From Dioscorea cayenensis subsp. rotundata (taxonomy: Eukaryota; Streptophyta; Magnoliopsida; Dioscoreales; Dioscoreaceae): a DNA stretch of 64,000 nt. Positions within the stretch are counted from its first letter, which is position 1, and every line of letters begins with the position of its first letter. The translations under genes and the position numbers were made by a program. The stretch is from the NCBI RefSeq assembly GCF_009730915.1, contig NC_052486.1, positions 14,422,732 through 14,486,731 of the forward strand, read 5' to 3'. Shown here one piece after another: positions 12,344 to 23,958 of this stretch. The notes below the pieces were generated by a model. It did not search any database and had not been told where the DNA came from. It worked only from the letters and a program-made list of their open reading frames with translations.

Positions 12344-13239
12344 TACCAGTATGGCTTGGAGAAAATTTGCAGGCGCTAGAGACACTTGAGCTTCGATACA
12401 ATATGCTTACTGGAACTATTCCTCCACAATTGGGAAACCTCACATATCTTCATCTTATTGATGTTTCAAATAACCATCTATCAGGTGCCATACCACATAG
12501 TTTTGGCAACTTCAGTGCCATGAAAACTAATCTTGGAAGAGGTTGGTCAGGCATATATGATTATGTGAACAATATTGACATAAATATGAAAGGAAGAGAA
12601 TTTCAGTTGGAAGGGAGAATACCATCATTATTTATTTGCATTGACCTCTCAAATAATATATTATCAGGAGAGATACCCGAAGAGCTAGCGCACCTTTCAT
12701 TTCTGCAGAGCTTGAATTTATCCAGAAATCAATTATTAGGACAACTTTCAGAAAAAGTTGGAGAGCTTAGGTGGTTGGAAGTTCTTGATTTATCAGTGAA
12801 TAATCTTTCAGGGGCTATTCCTCAAACAATGACCAACTTAACTTCATTGAATCATCTGAATTTATCATACAACAATTTCTATGGTGAAATTCCACACGGT
12901 GGGCAATTGCAAGTGCTTCCAGATCCATCTATTTATTCTGGCAACCCAGGTCTATGTGGTTTTCCATTAGATAAAAAGTGTGAGATTACAGCACCAGCAC
13001 AACCACCCTCGTTGCCAAACAATGAAGGTGAAAACAACTTGGAGACCATATGGTTTTATTTGAGCATGCCACTGGGATTCATGTTTGGGTTTTGGGCAAT
13101 TTTTGGTGCATTGATACTGAAAGAGAGCTGGAGGTATGCTTATTTTCGATTTATTGATCATATTTATAATAAGATCTATGTTATTGTTGCTGTGAATCTA
13201 AAAACAATGAAGAGAAAATGCGGCCTTGCTAGTGAATAG

Positions 13240-14500
13240 TGTTACCTTGTCTTCTTGGAAGCCAAAATAAAATATTACAATCCATATTAAGTATAACAAG
13301 AGCAAGTTGGTGCTACGAGGTTATGCAGAGTTTAGCATTTTACTGCCTACTTGTATTAATTATATGCATAAACTGTCATGAGAACTCTTTTGAGAATGTA
13401 ATTTTAATTTGTTATGAAATGTTATCCAATGTATTTATTTATTCTCTCATGTTAATGTTAGAGTTAATAGAGCATATTATATGTAAGTCGAACACATCAA
13501 TGTGCTTGATCTTCCTGTGTTAGTGAAAGTTTTCAGTGAGTATATATATACTTGACAAAGCTTCTCAAAAGACAAAGCTTCAACAGAAGTGATCCAGGTT
13601 CTTCAATTTTTCAACTAGTTTATATGTTTTCTGCAAGTTTGCCTTAATTTCTCTTGAATACCTCATCATCAAAAATTCTGGAGATATGCCCCCATGTGGT
13701 TCTATAGATATTTACCTTTTCTAAGAGAATGGCAATTTGAGCGAGCTAGCAATTTCCTGCAATATATATGATCTGCATGCCAACAATATAATACAGTACA
13801 AAGGTATGGGTCTACCTTCTGTTTAATAAATTCTTTTTATTAATGTAATTAATTATTCTACCATCTAATTATTAATTATAGTGTTCCTTTACATGGCCAA
13901 GTTGTAATAATTCTACTTTCTCATGCAGTGGCATACAACTATATATCAATCATGATTTTACAAGGGAGATACATCTATATATCTATTGCTCTGGCTCTTA
14001 ATTAATATCCTTCAAAGCATGCACACAATCACATATATTTGCATGGATGTAGCAATTACAAAAAGGATCCATTGTTTGAATGCATTTGGGTTGAGGAATA
14101 TGAACCTAAACACAGATATTGCCTTCATTCTTGTTGTGGCAATTTCATCCTTCTCCTGGGAGTGAAGCAGTAATTGTCCAAGTCATATAAGAGGTTTGTT
14201 AATTAGATGTGCTTTTTTATTATTTGTGCTTTAAATGTTTACTAGGATAATTTTTTGATAAGATGATTAATTGATAGTTAACAAGCAAGGTTTGTGCATT
14301 TTGATTTCATCATTTTTTTTTTAGCTCTGGTTTAACACCAACGCTGAGCTCCTCCTCATGTTGGTCAAACTATAAATAATTTTTAGGAGCAAAGCTCTAA
14401 TTTTTTTTATAATTATCATTGATAATCAGGGTGTTTATGCAAAAATTGCAAAACTCAATATCCTTTTTGCATAAACCCCCAGCAAGTTTGACTTCCAAAT
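13240..14500. other. Intergenic between RLP1 and GST copy B
   Basis: No gene supported. The first ~900 bp match 38275-39165 downstream of RLP2, evidence for duplication of the whole RLP-GST block. About 570 bp before the GST upstream region (roughly 14130-14700) have no counterpart in the second block, which may have lost them. Confidence 0.7.
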
Positions 14501-15161
14501 CATGAAATCCATGATACTTTTGCGAGAACACCCTCATTTTTATTAGTAATTAGTTGGGCGTTTTCCATAAAATTGTAAAACTTTCTGTCTGTTCTACAGA
14601 AATCACAATAACTTTGGTAAAATTATATTAATGTTTGAGGATTTATATGATAATAATGTCAGAAAAGTCACAATTAATTTGGTAATATTTGACTTTAACT
14701 GACAGTGTACACAACCAATCTTTTTGGTTTTTGTTCATGCGATGCTGAGATTGATTGAGTTGAGAGAAAGAATGGTGAAGCTGAAGGTCTACGCCGATCA
14801 AGTGTCGCAGCCACCGCAAGCGATCCTCATTTTTTGCAAGTAATTTTGAGAAAGAATGGTTTCAATTTCCTCTTTCTTTGCATTCTTTGCCAATTTCTGT
14901 TGATAATTCTAAAAAAAATTATTTATCATACTGTTTTGCTTGAGCTCATATCTCCTTATTTTTCTTCAAATATATATATATATATTCTCTTTTTAGGATG
15001 AATGGGATTGATTTTGAGGAGGTGAGGGTGGATCTCTCCGAGGGCTATCATAGAAATCCCCAATTCCAAGGTATTTGCTTGGAAATCCCTCTTCAGATTC
15101 ATAGTTCATGAGAAATTTCATTTTAATCTGCATATTTGTTGCTCAAGTTTTGAAGTCTGTC

Positions 15162-15204
15162 TTTCTTTAATTGAAGTGGTTTATCCACCTTTTCAAAAAA
15201 AAAA
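15162..15204 (+). mobile_element. 43-bp LINE 3' tail in intron 2 of GST copy B
   Basis: Only the last ~30 bases of a LINE (containing gtggtttatccacctttt) plus a poly(A) run are present. The 17-bp target duplication aagttttgaagtctgtc flanks it at 15145-15161 and 15205-15221. GST copy A at about 3345 keeps the empty site with one copy of the 17-mer. It is an extreme 5' truncation. Confidence 0.9.
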
Positions 15205-16044
15205 AAGTTTTGAAGTCTGTCAACTTGATGGGTCTTACTTTATTATCCTCAAAAAAGATCATTTTTTTATTTTAATAAAATATAAATTGATGGTTGTGTA
15301 CTGCTTTTGCAGAAATAAATCCAATGAGACAAGTTCCAGCAATTGTTGATGGAAGGTTTAAGCTGTTTGAGAGGTAATCCATATTTTCTTCATTTGGAAT
15401 ATTCACTTCATTATGTTCATCTTATTGACAATTAAGGCTTAAACAATCATTGATTTCAAAGTCATTGAACATTGTAATTAAATTTTTTAAATTTTGTTTT
15501 CTCCATATTCTTTTGTTAGTTCTTATTCTGACATTATCATTATGTATTTGCAATTGTTTTTGGGTAGCCATGCAATCCTGAAATATTTGGCTTGTGCATT
15601 CCTGGAGTTTCAGACAACCGGTAATATTACATTTTCCCTGGAGTTTTATTTTAAATTGGTTAATTTCCCCATTTTATAAATGTTAGCTGTACTAGTTATG
15701 GCTGCAAATGCTGGTCGATTATGATGAATAATCTAATTTTTCATATCATTCTTCGCAAGGTCAACAAATTCATCTTACAATGAATGTTTAACAGAACTGA
15801 TATCTGAGAGAACTGATCATATACACTTATGTGTGTGTGTGTGGTTTTTTGTATGAAAATGGTTCCCATTTGCGGTAAAACAAGCAAGAAAACTGAGATA
15901 GTCAATGCCTTTGATTAACGTGTAAATTGGAGCACAGAGCCAAGGAAAGATCTTTTGGAGCATCTTGTTGGTTAACTGTGTACAAAGGATGATTTTTCAA
16001 TATGATCCGTGTGTGTGTGTTTATCACTATACCCTTCTTTTGTA

Positions 16045-16319
16045 CTCCCTCCGTTCTTTTTTATCTGTCACAAATCCATGTTCCTTTTTATCTGTCATTT
16101 TTCTAACATCAAGAAGCATTTATTAATTTTTTCCAAAATTACCCTTAACACTCTATTCAATTCTCTTCTTGTAATTAAATATGAGAGAGAAATGTGAAGT
16201 TATAAATTAGGGGTAGTTTTGGAAATGTAACTAATTTTTTATAAAATTTTGTGCAATAACTAAGTTTCTTGGTGTGTGAGATTTGGTTATTCACGACAGA
16301 TAAAAAAGAACGGAAAGAG
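16045..16319. mobile_element. Stowaway-type MITE in intron 4 of GST copy B
   Basis: 275 bp with inverted ends CTCCCTCCGTTC and, on the other strand, CTCTTTCCGTTC, continuing into TTTTTTATCTGTC on both sides. TA target duplications at 16043-16044 and 16320-16321. GST copy D has the empty site near 40080 (cttcttttgtattttgg). Tc1/mariner-related non-autonomous element without coding capacity. Confidence 0.93.
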
Positions 16320-16655
16320 TATTTTGGAACTTGCTTTGATGGATTTTTGTATCCGTTCTGCATTCTGTTAGGTATCCTGCTGATCTTTCTATCAAAGCTA
16401 AAGTTGACGCAATCTTAGATTGGCACCATTCGAATCTAAGGCTAGGAGCAGGTGCTATAATATTTGTCGCATAAAATAATTAATAACTAACAATCTGTAC
16501 ATGTATTACTTTTCCTTGTGTGAGGCTTCATGATAAATATTATGCTTTGAAAATTGAATATTCCCGAAATTTTCCTATTTTATGACAGGATCTGATGACT
16601 TTGAGGGCTTATAAGTTTCTCTATGTTGATTTGCAGCCTCCATCATTGTGAACAG

Positions 16656-17154
16656 TGTAGGAAATGGCAGCAGTTACAATTCCTTTTTGCTGGCAATAAA
16701 TCCTTTCCATTGAATTTTCCGTTTCTCTTGCCATTGAATTTATCATTTCCTTTCTGGTTCTTTCTATCTTTGACTGCCGTTTCTTTCTCCTTGATTGTAG
16801 TTGTTTCAGTTTTTCTTAGGTGAGAAAAGGTGTATAAATATATGAATAGAGAGAAGGGAAGAGGGGACTGACTCTCACTTTTCCTTCATCAATTCTCCGA
16901 TTCTCTTCTTTTCTCTGGGCTGTTGCTTGAATGATCTCCAATTTTCCTGCAGCGAGTGCACGCTACCGGAAAAGGATGTGTTAACCTTGGAGAGTGACCG
17001 GAGTTTAGACTTGCACCAAGGGTCTACCGAAATCGTTCTTAAGGCAGTGATTAACCACGGCACATCCATTTGTTACTGGGCATTTTATTTATCTATTGCA
17101 ATTTGTTTTCATTTCCTATTTTTGAAGTCTCAAATCTCTAGTTCTTTGCCAACA
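16656..17154 (+). repeat. 5' LTR of copia element 2
   Basis: 499 bp, TGTAGGAAATGG to TTTGCCAACA. A TATA-like box TATAAATA at 16833-16840 would place transcription start near 16865. The 12-mer aatcgttcttaa at 17031-17042 is the exact reverse complement of 17157-17168 just downstream of the LTR. Confidence 0.95.
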
Positions 17155-17156
17155 CT

Positions 17157-17168
17157 TTAAGAACGATT
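17157..17168 (+). promoter_or_regulatory. Candidate non-tRNA primer-binding site of copia element 2
   Basis: Two bases after the LTR end, where retrotransposons keep their primer site, stands ttaagaacgatt rather than TGGTATCAGAGC. It is perfectly complementary to LTR positions 17031-17042 (12 of 12; 14 of 16 in the extended window). This could allow self-priming or may reflect a half-tRNA primer that I cannot identify. Confidence 0.4.
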
Positions 17169-17180
17169 CCTTTGTTTTCC

Positions 17181-18180
17181 ATGGCTATTTCAGTAAACAA
17201 GACCCTACCTGATTTGTCGAAGCTGGAACCATTAGATGGAACTAACTATAAGCGTTGGTCCCAAAAATTGTTGATTTTCTTTGAACAGCTTGAGATTGAT
17301 TATGTATTGTTTTCTGATTCCCTTTTCATTGAAACTGATACCAATGGAACCTCCTCAGACCCCCTTGCTACACCAATCACTACTCCTCCTATTGTTCAAA
17401 CTAAGCAAGTGGATGAGGAATCAAAGAAAAAATATGAAAAAGACAACAAGACTGTTAGAGGACACCTACTAAACCACATGTCTAACCCTCTTTTTGATCT
17501 GTTTGTCACTCAAAAATCTGCCAAAGAGATTTGGAACCTGTTGGAAAAGAAATATGGTGCTGATGATGCAGGAAAAAGGAAGTACGTTGTGGGTAAATGG
17601 CTGCAATTTCAAATGATCGATGACAAACCAATTATGGAGCAAGTGCACATATATGAGAACTTGGCTGCAGATGTCCTCAATGAAGGGATGAAGATGTGTG
17701 AAATCCTGCAAGCAAATGTCCTTCTCGAAAAATTTCCACCTTCCTGGAGTGATTATAGGAACCAGCTCAAACATAAGAAAAAGGATCTTACATTGCAAGA
17801 ACTTATTAGCCATATGAGGACTGAAGAAGCTAATCGCCTCAAAGATAAGCAAATCTCTTCTCTTGTTAATATTCCTAAAGCTAATCTTGTTGTTGCTAAT
17901 GAATATTCAGCTAAAGAAACATTCAAGCATGGTCCTAAGAAAGGTCATTATCAAGGGAATCGCAAAAATGCGAGAACCCGGATCAACAAAGGTGGGAACA
18001 AGATTGAAAAAGAAAAAGACAAAGTTGCAGTGCTATGTATGTGGAAAAACTGGTCACAAAGCTTACCAATGTTACCAACGTCATGGGCAACAAAAGACTA
18101 ATGAAAAACCTGATGGTAAAGCTGCAAATCAAGCAAACCTTATTGAATCGGATGAAATCATTGCTGCGATGAATTGTTGA
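17181..18180 (+). pseudogene. gag of copia element 2
   Basis: ATG 17181 starts a gag protein whose early part (LPDLSKLEPLDGTNYKRW, then IWNLLEKKYG near 17530) matches the copia gag/UBN2 family. The frame shifts near 17990; the following frame contains the zinc knuckle CYVCGKTGHKAYQCY at about 18033-18077, which is intact (C-X2-C-X4-H-X4-C). Gag packages the element RNA. The frameshift may be real or a consensus error. Confidence 0.85.
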
Positions 18181-18463
18181 AGCAAATCGGTTGAAAAACA
18201 AGGCTGATTGGGTGCTGACACCTGGGAGCCTCTAGACATTTCGCTTCAGCGAGGGATCCGTTTCTATGACTTTGAAGAGGCTCAGGATGGAGAATGTGTC
18301 TACATGGGCAACCAAAGTGTTGCTTTGAGTCCTCGATGAAAGGAAAGATTCATCTTAAACTCACTACGGGAAAACATTATCTTTAAACAATGTGCTTTTA
18401 TGTTCCTTCTCTGCGTAGAAATTTAGTGTCGGTGCTTTTATTGAACAAGGTGGCTCGAAAATT

Positions 18464-19610
18464 GTGTTGGAAGCTGACAGAGTAGTTTTGACAAAAAATG
18501 GAGAATTCGTGGGGAAGGGATATCTGAATGAGGGTCTCTTTGTATTGAACATTGCTAATGGTAATTCTTCCTCTTCTGCTTATATTGTTGAATCTGTTAA
18601 TTTATGGCATGGTAGACTTGGGCATGTGAACATAGCTTCTATTAAAAGACTTAAAAATCTAAACTTGATTCCTGCTGTGAATGTGAATGAGTTTTCAAAA
18701 TGCTCTGTTTGTGTAGAAGCTAAATTTGCCAAGAAACCTTTTAAATCTGTTGAAAATAGGAATTCTAAATTATTAGAATTGATCCATACAGATTTGGCTG
18801 ATTTCAAGAACACAATTAGCAAGGGAGGTAAAAAATATTATGTGACTTTTATAGATGACTTTTCTAGATATACCAAAGTTTATCTCCTAAGGTCAAAGGA
18901 TGAGGCTGGTGAGATGTTCTTGAAATATAAAACAGAAGTGGAAAATCAATTGGATAGGAAAATAAAAAGAGTTAGATCCGATAGAGGAGGGGAATATAAT
19001 ACTGATTACCTTAAGGAATTCTGTGAAAAGAATGGGATTATACATGAACTTACTGCCCCCTATACACCCCAACAAAATGGCATAGCTGAGAGGAAAAAAA
19101 TAGAACTCTTAAAAAATATGTTGAATGCTATGCTTATAAGTTCGAGTCTAGCGGATAATATGTGGGGAGGCAGTTCTTTTCGACTTGTTATATTCTTATG
19201 TGGGTTCCTCATAAAAGGTTGGAAAAAACCCCTTATGAATTATGGAAAGGTTTCTCTCCTAATCTAAAATTTCTAAGAGTATGGGGTGCCTTGCTAAAAG
19301 TTAGTTTTCCTTCTCCTAAAAGGACTAATATAGGATCTAAAAACATATGATCTCATGTTTATTGGCTATGCTCAAAAATTACTGCTTATAGATTTATGTC
19401 CTTAAAAGATGCTCCATTTCCCGAATCTCAGTGATGCGAAATTTTTTGAAAGTGAGTTTCCTTTGAAGAAATCCAATACTAACATTGATTACGTGTCTTT
19501 GAATGATACTAGTATGCCTCTGTCTTTGCCTAGTTCTTCCTTTGATAATGAGTATGTTGATAATCTTAGATGTAGTAAAAAGGCAAAAGAACCGAAAAAG
19601 TTTTTGAGCT
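18464..19610 (+). pseudogene. Integrase region of copia element 2
   Basis: The open stretch from 18464 includes the HHCC zinc region (LWHGRLGHVNIASIKRL and CSVCVEAKF), then the catalytic core: HTDLADF, FIDDFSRYTKVYLLR, VRSDRGGEYNTDYL and PYTPQQNGIAERKK. The frame shifts around 19170 into VPHKRLEKTPYELWKGF, then again near 19350. The protease just upstream (about 18210-18240) is damaged and lacks a readable D-T/S-G. Integrase inserts the cDNA; not functional as assembled. Confidence 0.85.
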
Positions 19611-19628
19611 GATTTTATTACTTCATTC

Positions 19629-21230
19629 TTGATTGAAAATTCTGATAAAATAAATGAACATGTGGTGACTGCTTTGTTGATTGAAGAAGACCCAAAAACT
19701 TATGAAGAAGCAATAACATCTTTAGATAGTAGCTCTTGGAAAGATGCTATAAAAAGTGAACTAGATTCCATTGTGTTGAATCATACATGGGACTTAGTAA
19801 ACTTACCTAAAGGATCTAAACCTATCAAAAGCAAATGGATCTTCAGAAAGAAAATGAGGCCTGATGGTACTATTGATAAGTTCAAAGCTAGGCTTGTGGT
19901 AGTAGGATATACCCAAAGGAAAGACATTGACTATTTTGATACTTATTCTCCTGTGACTAAAATTGCTACCATTAGATCTTTAGTTGCCTTGGCTGCAATT
20001 TATAATTTAGTTGTGCATCAAATGGATGTCAAAACAGCCTTTTTAAATGGAGATTTAGAGGAGGAAATATACATGGAGCAACCAGAGGGTTTTGTGTTTA
20101 AAGGTCAAGAGGATAAAGTGTGTAAACTTAGAAAATCCTTGTATGGTCTTAAACAAGCTCCAAAACAATGGTATCAGAAATTTGATCACATTTTGGTTAC
20201 CAATGGATTTGTTGTCAATGCCTCTGATTCATGTCTTTATTCAAAAATGTTTGGATTAGATTGTGTGATTATATGTTTGTATGTGGATGACATGTTAATC
20301 TTTGGTTCTAATTTCAATGTTGTCAGTGAGACTAAGAAGTTCTTGTCTTCTCAGTTTGATATGAAAGATTTAGGAGAAGTTGATGTGATCTTAGGGGTTA
20401 AACTAATGAAAACAGAACATGGTTTTTCAATGTGTCAATCTCATTATATAGAGAAAATGTTGAAAAGATTCAGCTGTTTTGAAGTGTTACCTGTAAGAAC
20501 TCCCTATGATCCCAGTATACACCTAAAAAAGAATAAAGGTGTTAGTGTTTCTCAATCTGAATATGCTAAAATCATAGGTTGTGTGATGTTCCTCATGAAC
20601 TATACACGTCCTGACATAGCCTATGCAGTTAGTAGATTGAGTCGTTACACTCACAATCCTAGTATTGAACATTGGAATGCACTTTATCGATTGCTTAAAT
20701 ATTTGAAAGGAACCTTGGATTGGGGTTTACATTTTAATAAATTTCCCGCTGTTTTGGAGGGATTTTGTGATGCGAACTGGGTAACTGATAATGATCAAGT
20801 AAGTTCAACTAGTGGTTATGTTTTCACCTTAGGTGGAGGAGCTATTTCTTGGAAATCTGCTAAACAGACATGTATTGCTCGTTCCACCATGGAATCTGAA
20901 TTCATCGCCCTTGAGTTAGCAGGTCAAGAGGCAGAATGGTTGAAGAACCTATTGGCAGATGTGCCATTGTGGGGAAAATCAAATGTTCCAATCTTCCTTC
21001 ATTGTGATTCTCAGGCAGCTATTGCAATTGCCAAGAACAGTGTGTATAATGGTAAGAGAAGACATATTCGCATCAGACATAGTGCGGTTAAACAAATGCT
21101 GAGGACAGGTATAATTTCATTGGATTATGTAAAATCTGAAAGAAATCTGGCTGACCCTCTTACAAAAGGTCTAACCAGGAAATTGGTTTTGGATTCCTCT
21201 AGAGGGATGGGTCTTAAGCCTTGTGTTTAA
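19629..21230 (+). CDS. Reverse transcriptase-RNase H of copia element 2
   Basis: An uninterrupted 533-codon stretch. Motifs in order: [57 protein letters not shown], the catalytic YVDD in [11 protein letters not shown] (about 20278), then RNase H blocks [35 protein letters not shown] and the C-terminal end [17 protein letters not shown]. It would normally be the C-terminal part of a longer gag-pol polyprotein, so the first Met here is not a natural start. The intact state agrees with a young insertion. Confidence 0.9.
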   Translation: MIENSDKINEHVVTALLIEEDPKTYEEAITSLDSSSWKDAIKSELDSIVLNHTWDLVNLPKGSKPIKSKWIFRKKMRPDGTIDKFKARLVVVGYTQRKDIDYFDTYSPVTKIATIRSLVALAAIYNLVVHQMDVKTAFLNGDLEEEIYMEQPEGFVFKGQEDKVCKLRKSLYGLKQAPKQWYQKFDHILVTNGFVVNASDSCLYSKMFGLDCVIICLYVDDMLIFGSNFNVVSETKKFLSSQFDMKDLGEVDVILGVKLMKTEHGFSMCQSHYIEKMLKRFSCFEVLPVRTPYDPSIHLKKNKGVSVSQSEYAKIIGCVMFLMNYTRPDIAYAVSRLSRYTHNPSIEHWNALYRLLKYLKGTLDWGLHFNKFPAVLEGFCDANWVTDNDQVSSTSGYVFTLGGGAISWKSAKQTCIARSTMESEFIALELAGQEAEWLKNLLADVPLWGKSNVPIFLHCDSQAAIAIAKNSVYNGKRRHIRIRHSAVKQMLRTGIISLDYVKSERNLADPLTKGLTRKLVLDSSRGMGLKPCV

Positions 21231-21789
21231 TGGGAAATGTGGTGGATACCTTCTTTTGAGGTCAAACGAAACCACATTGATCCCTAATATTATGAGCCAT
21301 TGGCTCTTATGTGAAACCATAGCCCTTTTGGTGGGTGGTCCAGTAGACATGGACTTGATGGTTTGACCTGGTAATGCCTAGATTAAGCACACGTTGCTAT
21401 TAATGGATCCATAGCCTTCTATGGTGGTGCTATAGAGAAGCACTTGATGGATTCATCTATGTGGGTATGGAGTCTCAGCCACATCATATGGAAGACAAGG
21501 GATTGTCTTTTCTAGAGCATTCATCAGCCCTCTCAAAAGTACGTACATGGTCTTGTTACGAGTGCTAAAATGTCTATCATGCGGGATCATTTAAGCATAA
21601 AGGTTTATTGTGTGTTGTGGGGGTCTCAAACAAAAATCCATCAAGTTCAAGAGTTCTTCACTTCATGGATTTATTTGTTGCCTCACTTCACTATGTGTCA
21701 ATTCAATCGGAAGAAATTGATGCTTAAGCAATTGACCTTGTCACTTTGCCTGGATCTTTTTGTTTCTTTGCATGCCATTTGTGGGGGAT

Positions 21790-22292
21790 TGTAGGAAATG
21801 GCAGCAGTTACAATTCCTTTTTGCTGGCAATAAATCCTTTCCATTGAATTTTCCGTTTCTCTTGCCATTGAATTTATCATTTCCTTTTCCGGTTCTTTTC
21901 TATCTTTTGGTACCCGCTGCTTTTCTCCTTGATTGTAGTTGTTTCAGTTTTTCTTAGGTGAGAAAAGGTGTATAAATATATGAATAGAGAGAAGGGAAGA
22001 GGGGACTGACTCTCACTTTTCCTTCATCAATTCTCCGATTCTCTTCTTTTCTCTGGGCTGTTGCTTGAATGATCTCCAATTTTCCTGCAGCGAGTGCACG
22101 CTACCGGAAAAGGATGTGTTAACCTTGGAGAGCGACCGGAGTTTAGACTTGCACCAAGGGTCTACCGAAATCGTTCTTAAGGCAGTGATTAACCACGGCA
22201 CATCCATTTGTTACTGGGCATTTTATTTGTCTATTGCAATTTGTTTTCATTTCCTATTTTTGAAGTCTCAAATCTCTAGTTCTTTGCCAACA
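21790..22292 (+). repeat. 3' LTR of copia element 2
   Basis: 503 bp, nearly identical to the 5' LTR; visible differences lie around 21890-21935, where CTGG and CTG triplets of the 5' copy read CCGG or similar. Preceded by the purine tract gtgggggat. Confidence 0.95.
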
Positions 22293-23009
22293 AACAGCAT
22301 TAAAGGACCAGCACTTGGCCTTCCATTGAATCCAAAAGCCGCAAAGGAAGCTGAGAAAATTCTGGGCTCATCTCTTGCAAAAATTGAGACAATTTGGCTC
22401 AAAGGAAATGCAAAATTTTTGCTAGGGAGTTCTCGGCCATCTATTGCAGATCTCAGTCTTGTTTGTGAGATAATGCAACTAGACGTTAGTTTACTTAACA
22501 CAATAACTTCAAGCATTCACTTATTATTTAGACCTTATGAGATAATTTGATTTGCATTCCGTAATGCCACACTTAAAAAGCAGTTTTGGATTGCGTTTTA
22601 GTTGTACATTGCTTATGAAATTTATTACTTCTTTTATCAATATAATCAACCAGACTAGTCCAACCTCTAGATGTTAGATGACTTTTTATCCTGCTTCACT
22701 TTCCATAAGCTATCATGTCCTTGATCAAATCAAGTTGATCTTATCCAAGCTATTTTTCTGTGCCAGTGTTACATTTTTAGAGTTGCATACATCTTTCTGT
22801 GATGCCTGTCAAAATTTTGATAAAGGCTTTTATTCTGTTTGATAAATTTGTTTTGTTTTCCTCCAATTTTTGACCCAGATTTTGGATGAGAAAGATCATG
22901 AGAGAATATTAGACCGCCATGGAAGAATTCTGGAATGAGTTGGAAATGTGAAAGCTGCAACAAGTCCTCATTTTGAAGAAATACATGCAGTCCTTAAAGA
23001 TCATCAGTG

Positions 23010-23493
23010 AGTGATAAGATTATGACATCCTTCACAGAAGGCAAACTTCCATCAAAGCTTTAACATTTTCTGTCAAATTAATTTCTTGCAATGTACTATT
23101 GATAATGGTATGATACTGTTGTATCAAACAAAGACAAAAGAAGATGTTTAGATTCTTAAAGATAAATGGCACCAACAAGCACTCAATGGAGCATTTCAAA
23201 AGATACTTAGGTCCAAAACAGGGGAAGATGTTCAAATTTTTTAATATCACTACTAGGAGTAGCCATAGGTGCATCAGTTCACAATAAGTCTCTACTAAAA
23301 CAGATTTTAATTCATGTATAGATGGCTTTGAAAAAACAAACAAGTTCCAAATAAAAAAGATTTTCTTAAATATGTTCACATCTAGAGTACTATTATCTCC
23401 CACAACGGTTGAGATTAATGACTTATCCACATTATTAAAAAAACTGATTTTATTGTTTACTATGGATTATCAAATGGTATAAAATAAATATGT

Positions 23494-23528
<35 letters not shown>

Positions 23529-23840
23529 CACTTTCATATATAGCTATTTATGAAACAAGTATATATTTTAAAAATATTTTTTTATCTATATACCTATTTT
23601 ATTTATAAACTTTAAAAATACTAAAAAAAAAAAATCCAATATTCAAAGGTGATAATTCTTTCCCTTACAAAGAGAGATAAGCTCCCTTTACCATAATGGT
23701 TGAAATGAGTAATTCGTACTTCTTAAAAGAATAAAAAATAAATAATTAGCTCAAAGTAATTTAGTGAGGAGAATAAAAAATCTCAGTTTTGTGTTATTTT
23801 TTTCTAAGGTGGACAGTACATCAACAATGGTAAAGATATT
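23010..23840. other. Downstream flank of GST copy B
   Basis: AT-rich, no gene. It is paralogous to the sequence downstream of GST copy D (42140-42700 and 44270-44640). It contains a (TA)n run at about 23500-23526. Confidence 0.6.
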
Positions 23841-23958
23841 GTGTAATTTTGAATTTTTTAGGGGGTATATCTGTAAAATAAATTCCTACATAATAAAACA
23901 GAACTAGTGGTTCTGTAGCAGACTGGAAAGAGAGAGAGAGTGTGTGTGTGTGTGTGTG

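Larger units (their letters stand above)
4408..13239 (+). pseudogene. LRR receptor-like protein 1 (RLP1), split by copia element 1
   Basis: Plasma-membrane immune-type receptor without a kinase, similar in layout to the EIX/Cf class. Exonic parts are 4408-6309 and 12349-13239; ignoring the transposon they form one frame of 930 codons plus stop. Seen in order: hydrophobic signal peptide in the first ~30 residues, LRR N-terminal cap with paired cysteines (DCCSWTGVHC), a long row of LRRs with LDLSxN and GxIP repeats, an island region (NNIDINMKGREFQ), last LRRs, a C-terminal cap, one membrane span near residues 867-893 and a short basic tail. I chose ATG 4408; in-frame ATGs at 4417 and 4426 also precede the signal peptide. 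As assembled, the first part reads into the LTR and stops at 6366, removing the last LRRs and the membrane span. Such receptors bind microbial or peptide ligands and signal through SOBIR1-like kinases; the ligand is unknown. Confidence 0.9.
16656..22292 (+). mobile_element. Ty1/copia LTR retrotransposon, element 2 (inside GST copy B exon 6)
   Basis: 5' LTR 16656-17154, 3' LTR 21790-22292, 5-bp target duplication aacag at 16651-16655 and 22293-22297; copy D gives the empty site (gtgaacagcataacagg). The purine tract gtgggggat precedes the 3' LTR. Gene order is gag, zinc knuckle, protease, integrase, RT, RNase H. The LTR pair differs at only a few places by eye, so the insertion is fairly recent. 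Unlike elements 1, 3 and 4, no initiator-Met tRNA type primer site follows the 5' LTR. RT-RNase H is open; the protease-integrase part is interrupted. Confidence 0.95.
14772..23009 (+). pseudogene. Theta-class GST copy B, interrupted by copia element 2
   Basis: Cytosolic or peroxisomal glutathione transferase of theta class. Exons: 14772-14839 (MVKLKVYADQVSQPPQAI), 14997-15070, 15313-15373 (EINPMRQVPAIVDGRFKLFE), 15568-15620, 16372-16451 (DLSIKAKVDAILDWHHSNLR), exon 6 split as 16637-16655 and 22298-22484 (GPALGLPLNPKAAKEAEK), and exon 7 from 22879. Splice sites are GT-AG and phases agree. Damage: a copia element in exon 6, a one-base deletion in exon 4 (TTCC-TGG against TTCCCAGG in copy C), a TGA for the expected Trp codon in exon 7, and a shortened 3' end. 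Introns hold a LINE tail and a MITE. The family is recognised by the SRAI-type N-terminus, VPAIVDG and DWHHSNLR blocks. It cannot make an enzyme as assembled. Confidence 0.9.

Noticed and set aside
13239-13523. 94-codon frame after RLP1
   Set aside because: Low-complexity, not conserved in the paralogous region after RLP2; treated as untranslated sequence.
16175-16363. 62-codon minus-strand frame in GST copy B intron 4
   Set aside because: It lies within and beside the Stowaway MITE and has no coding features.
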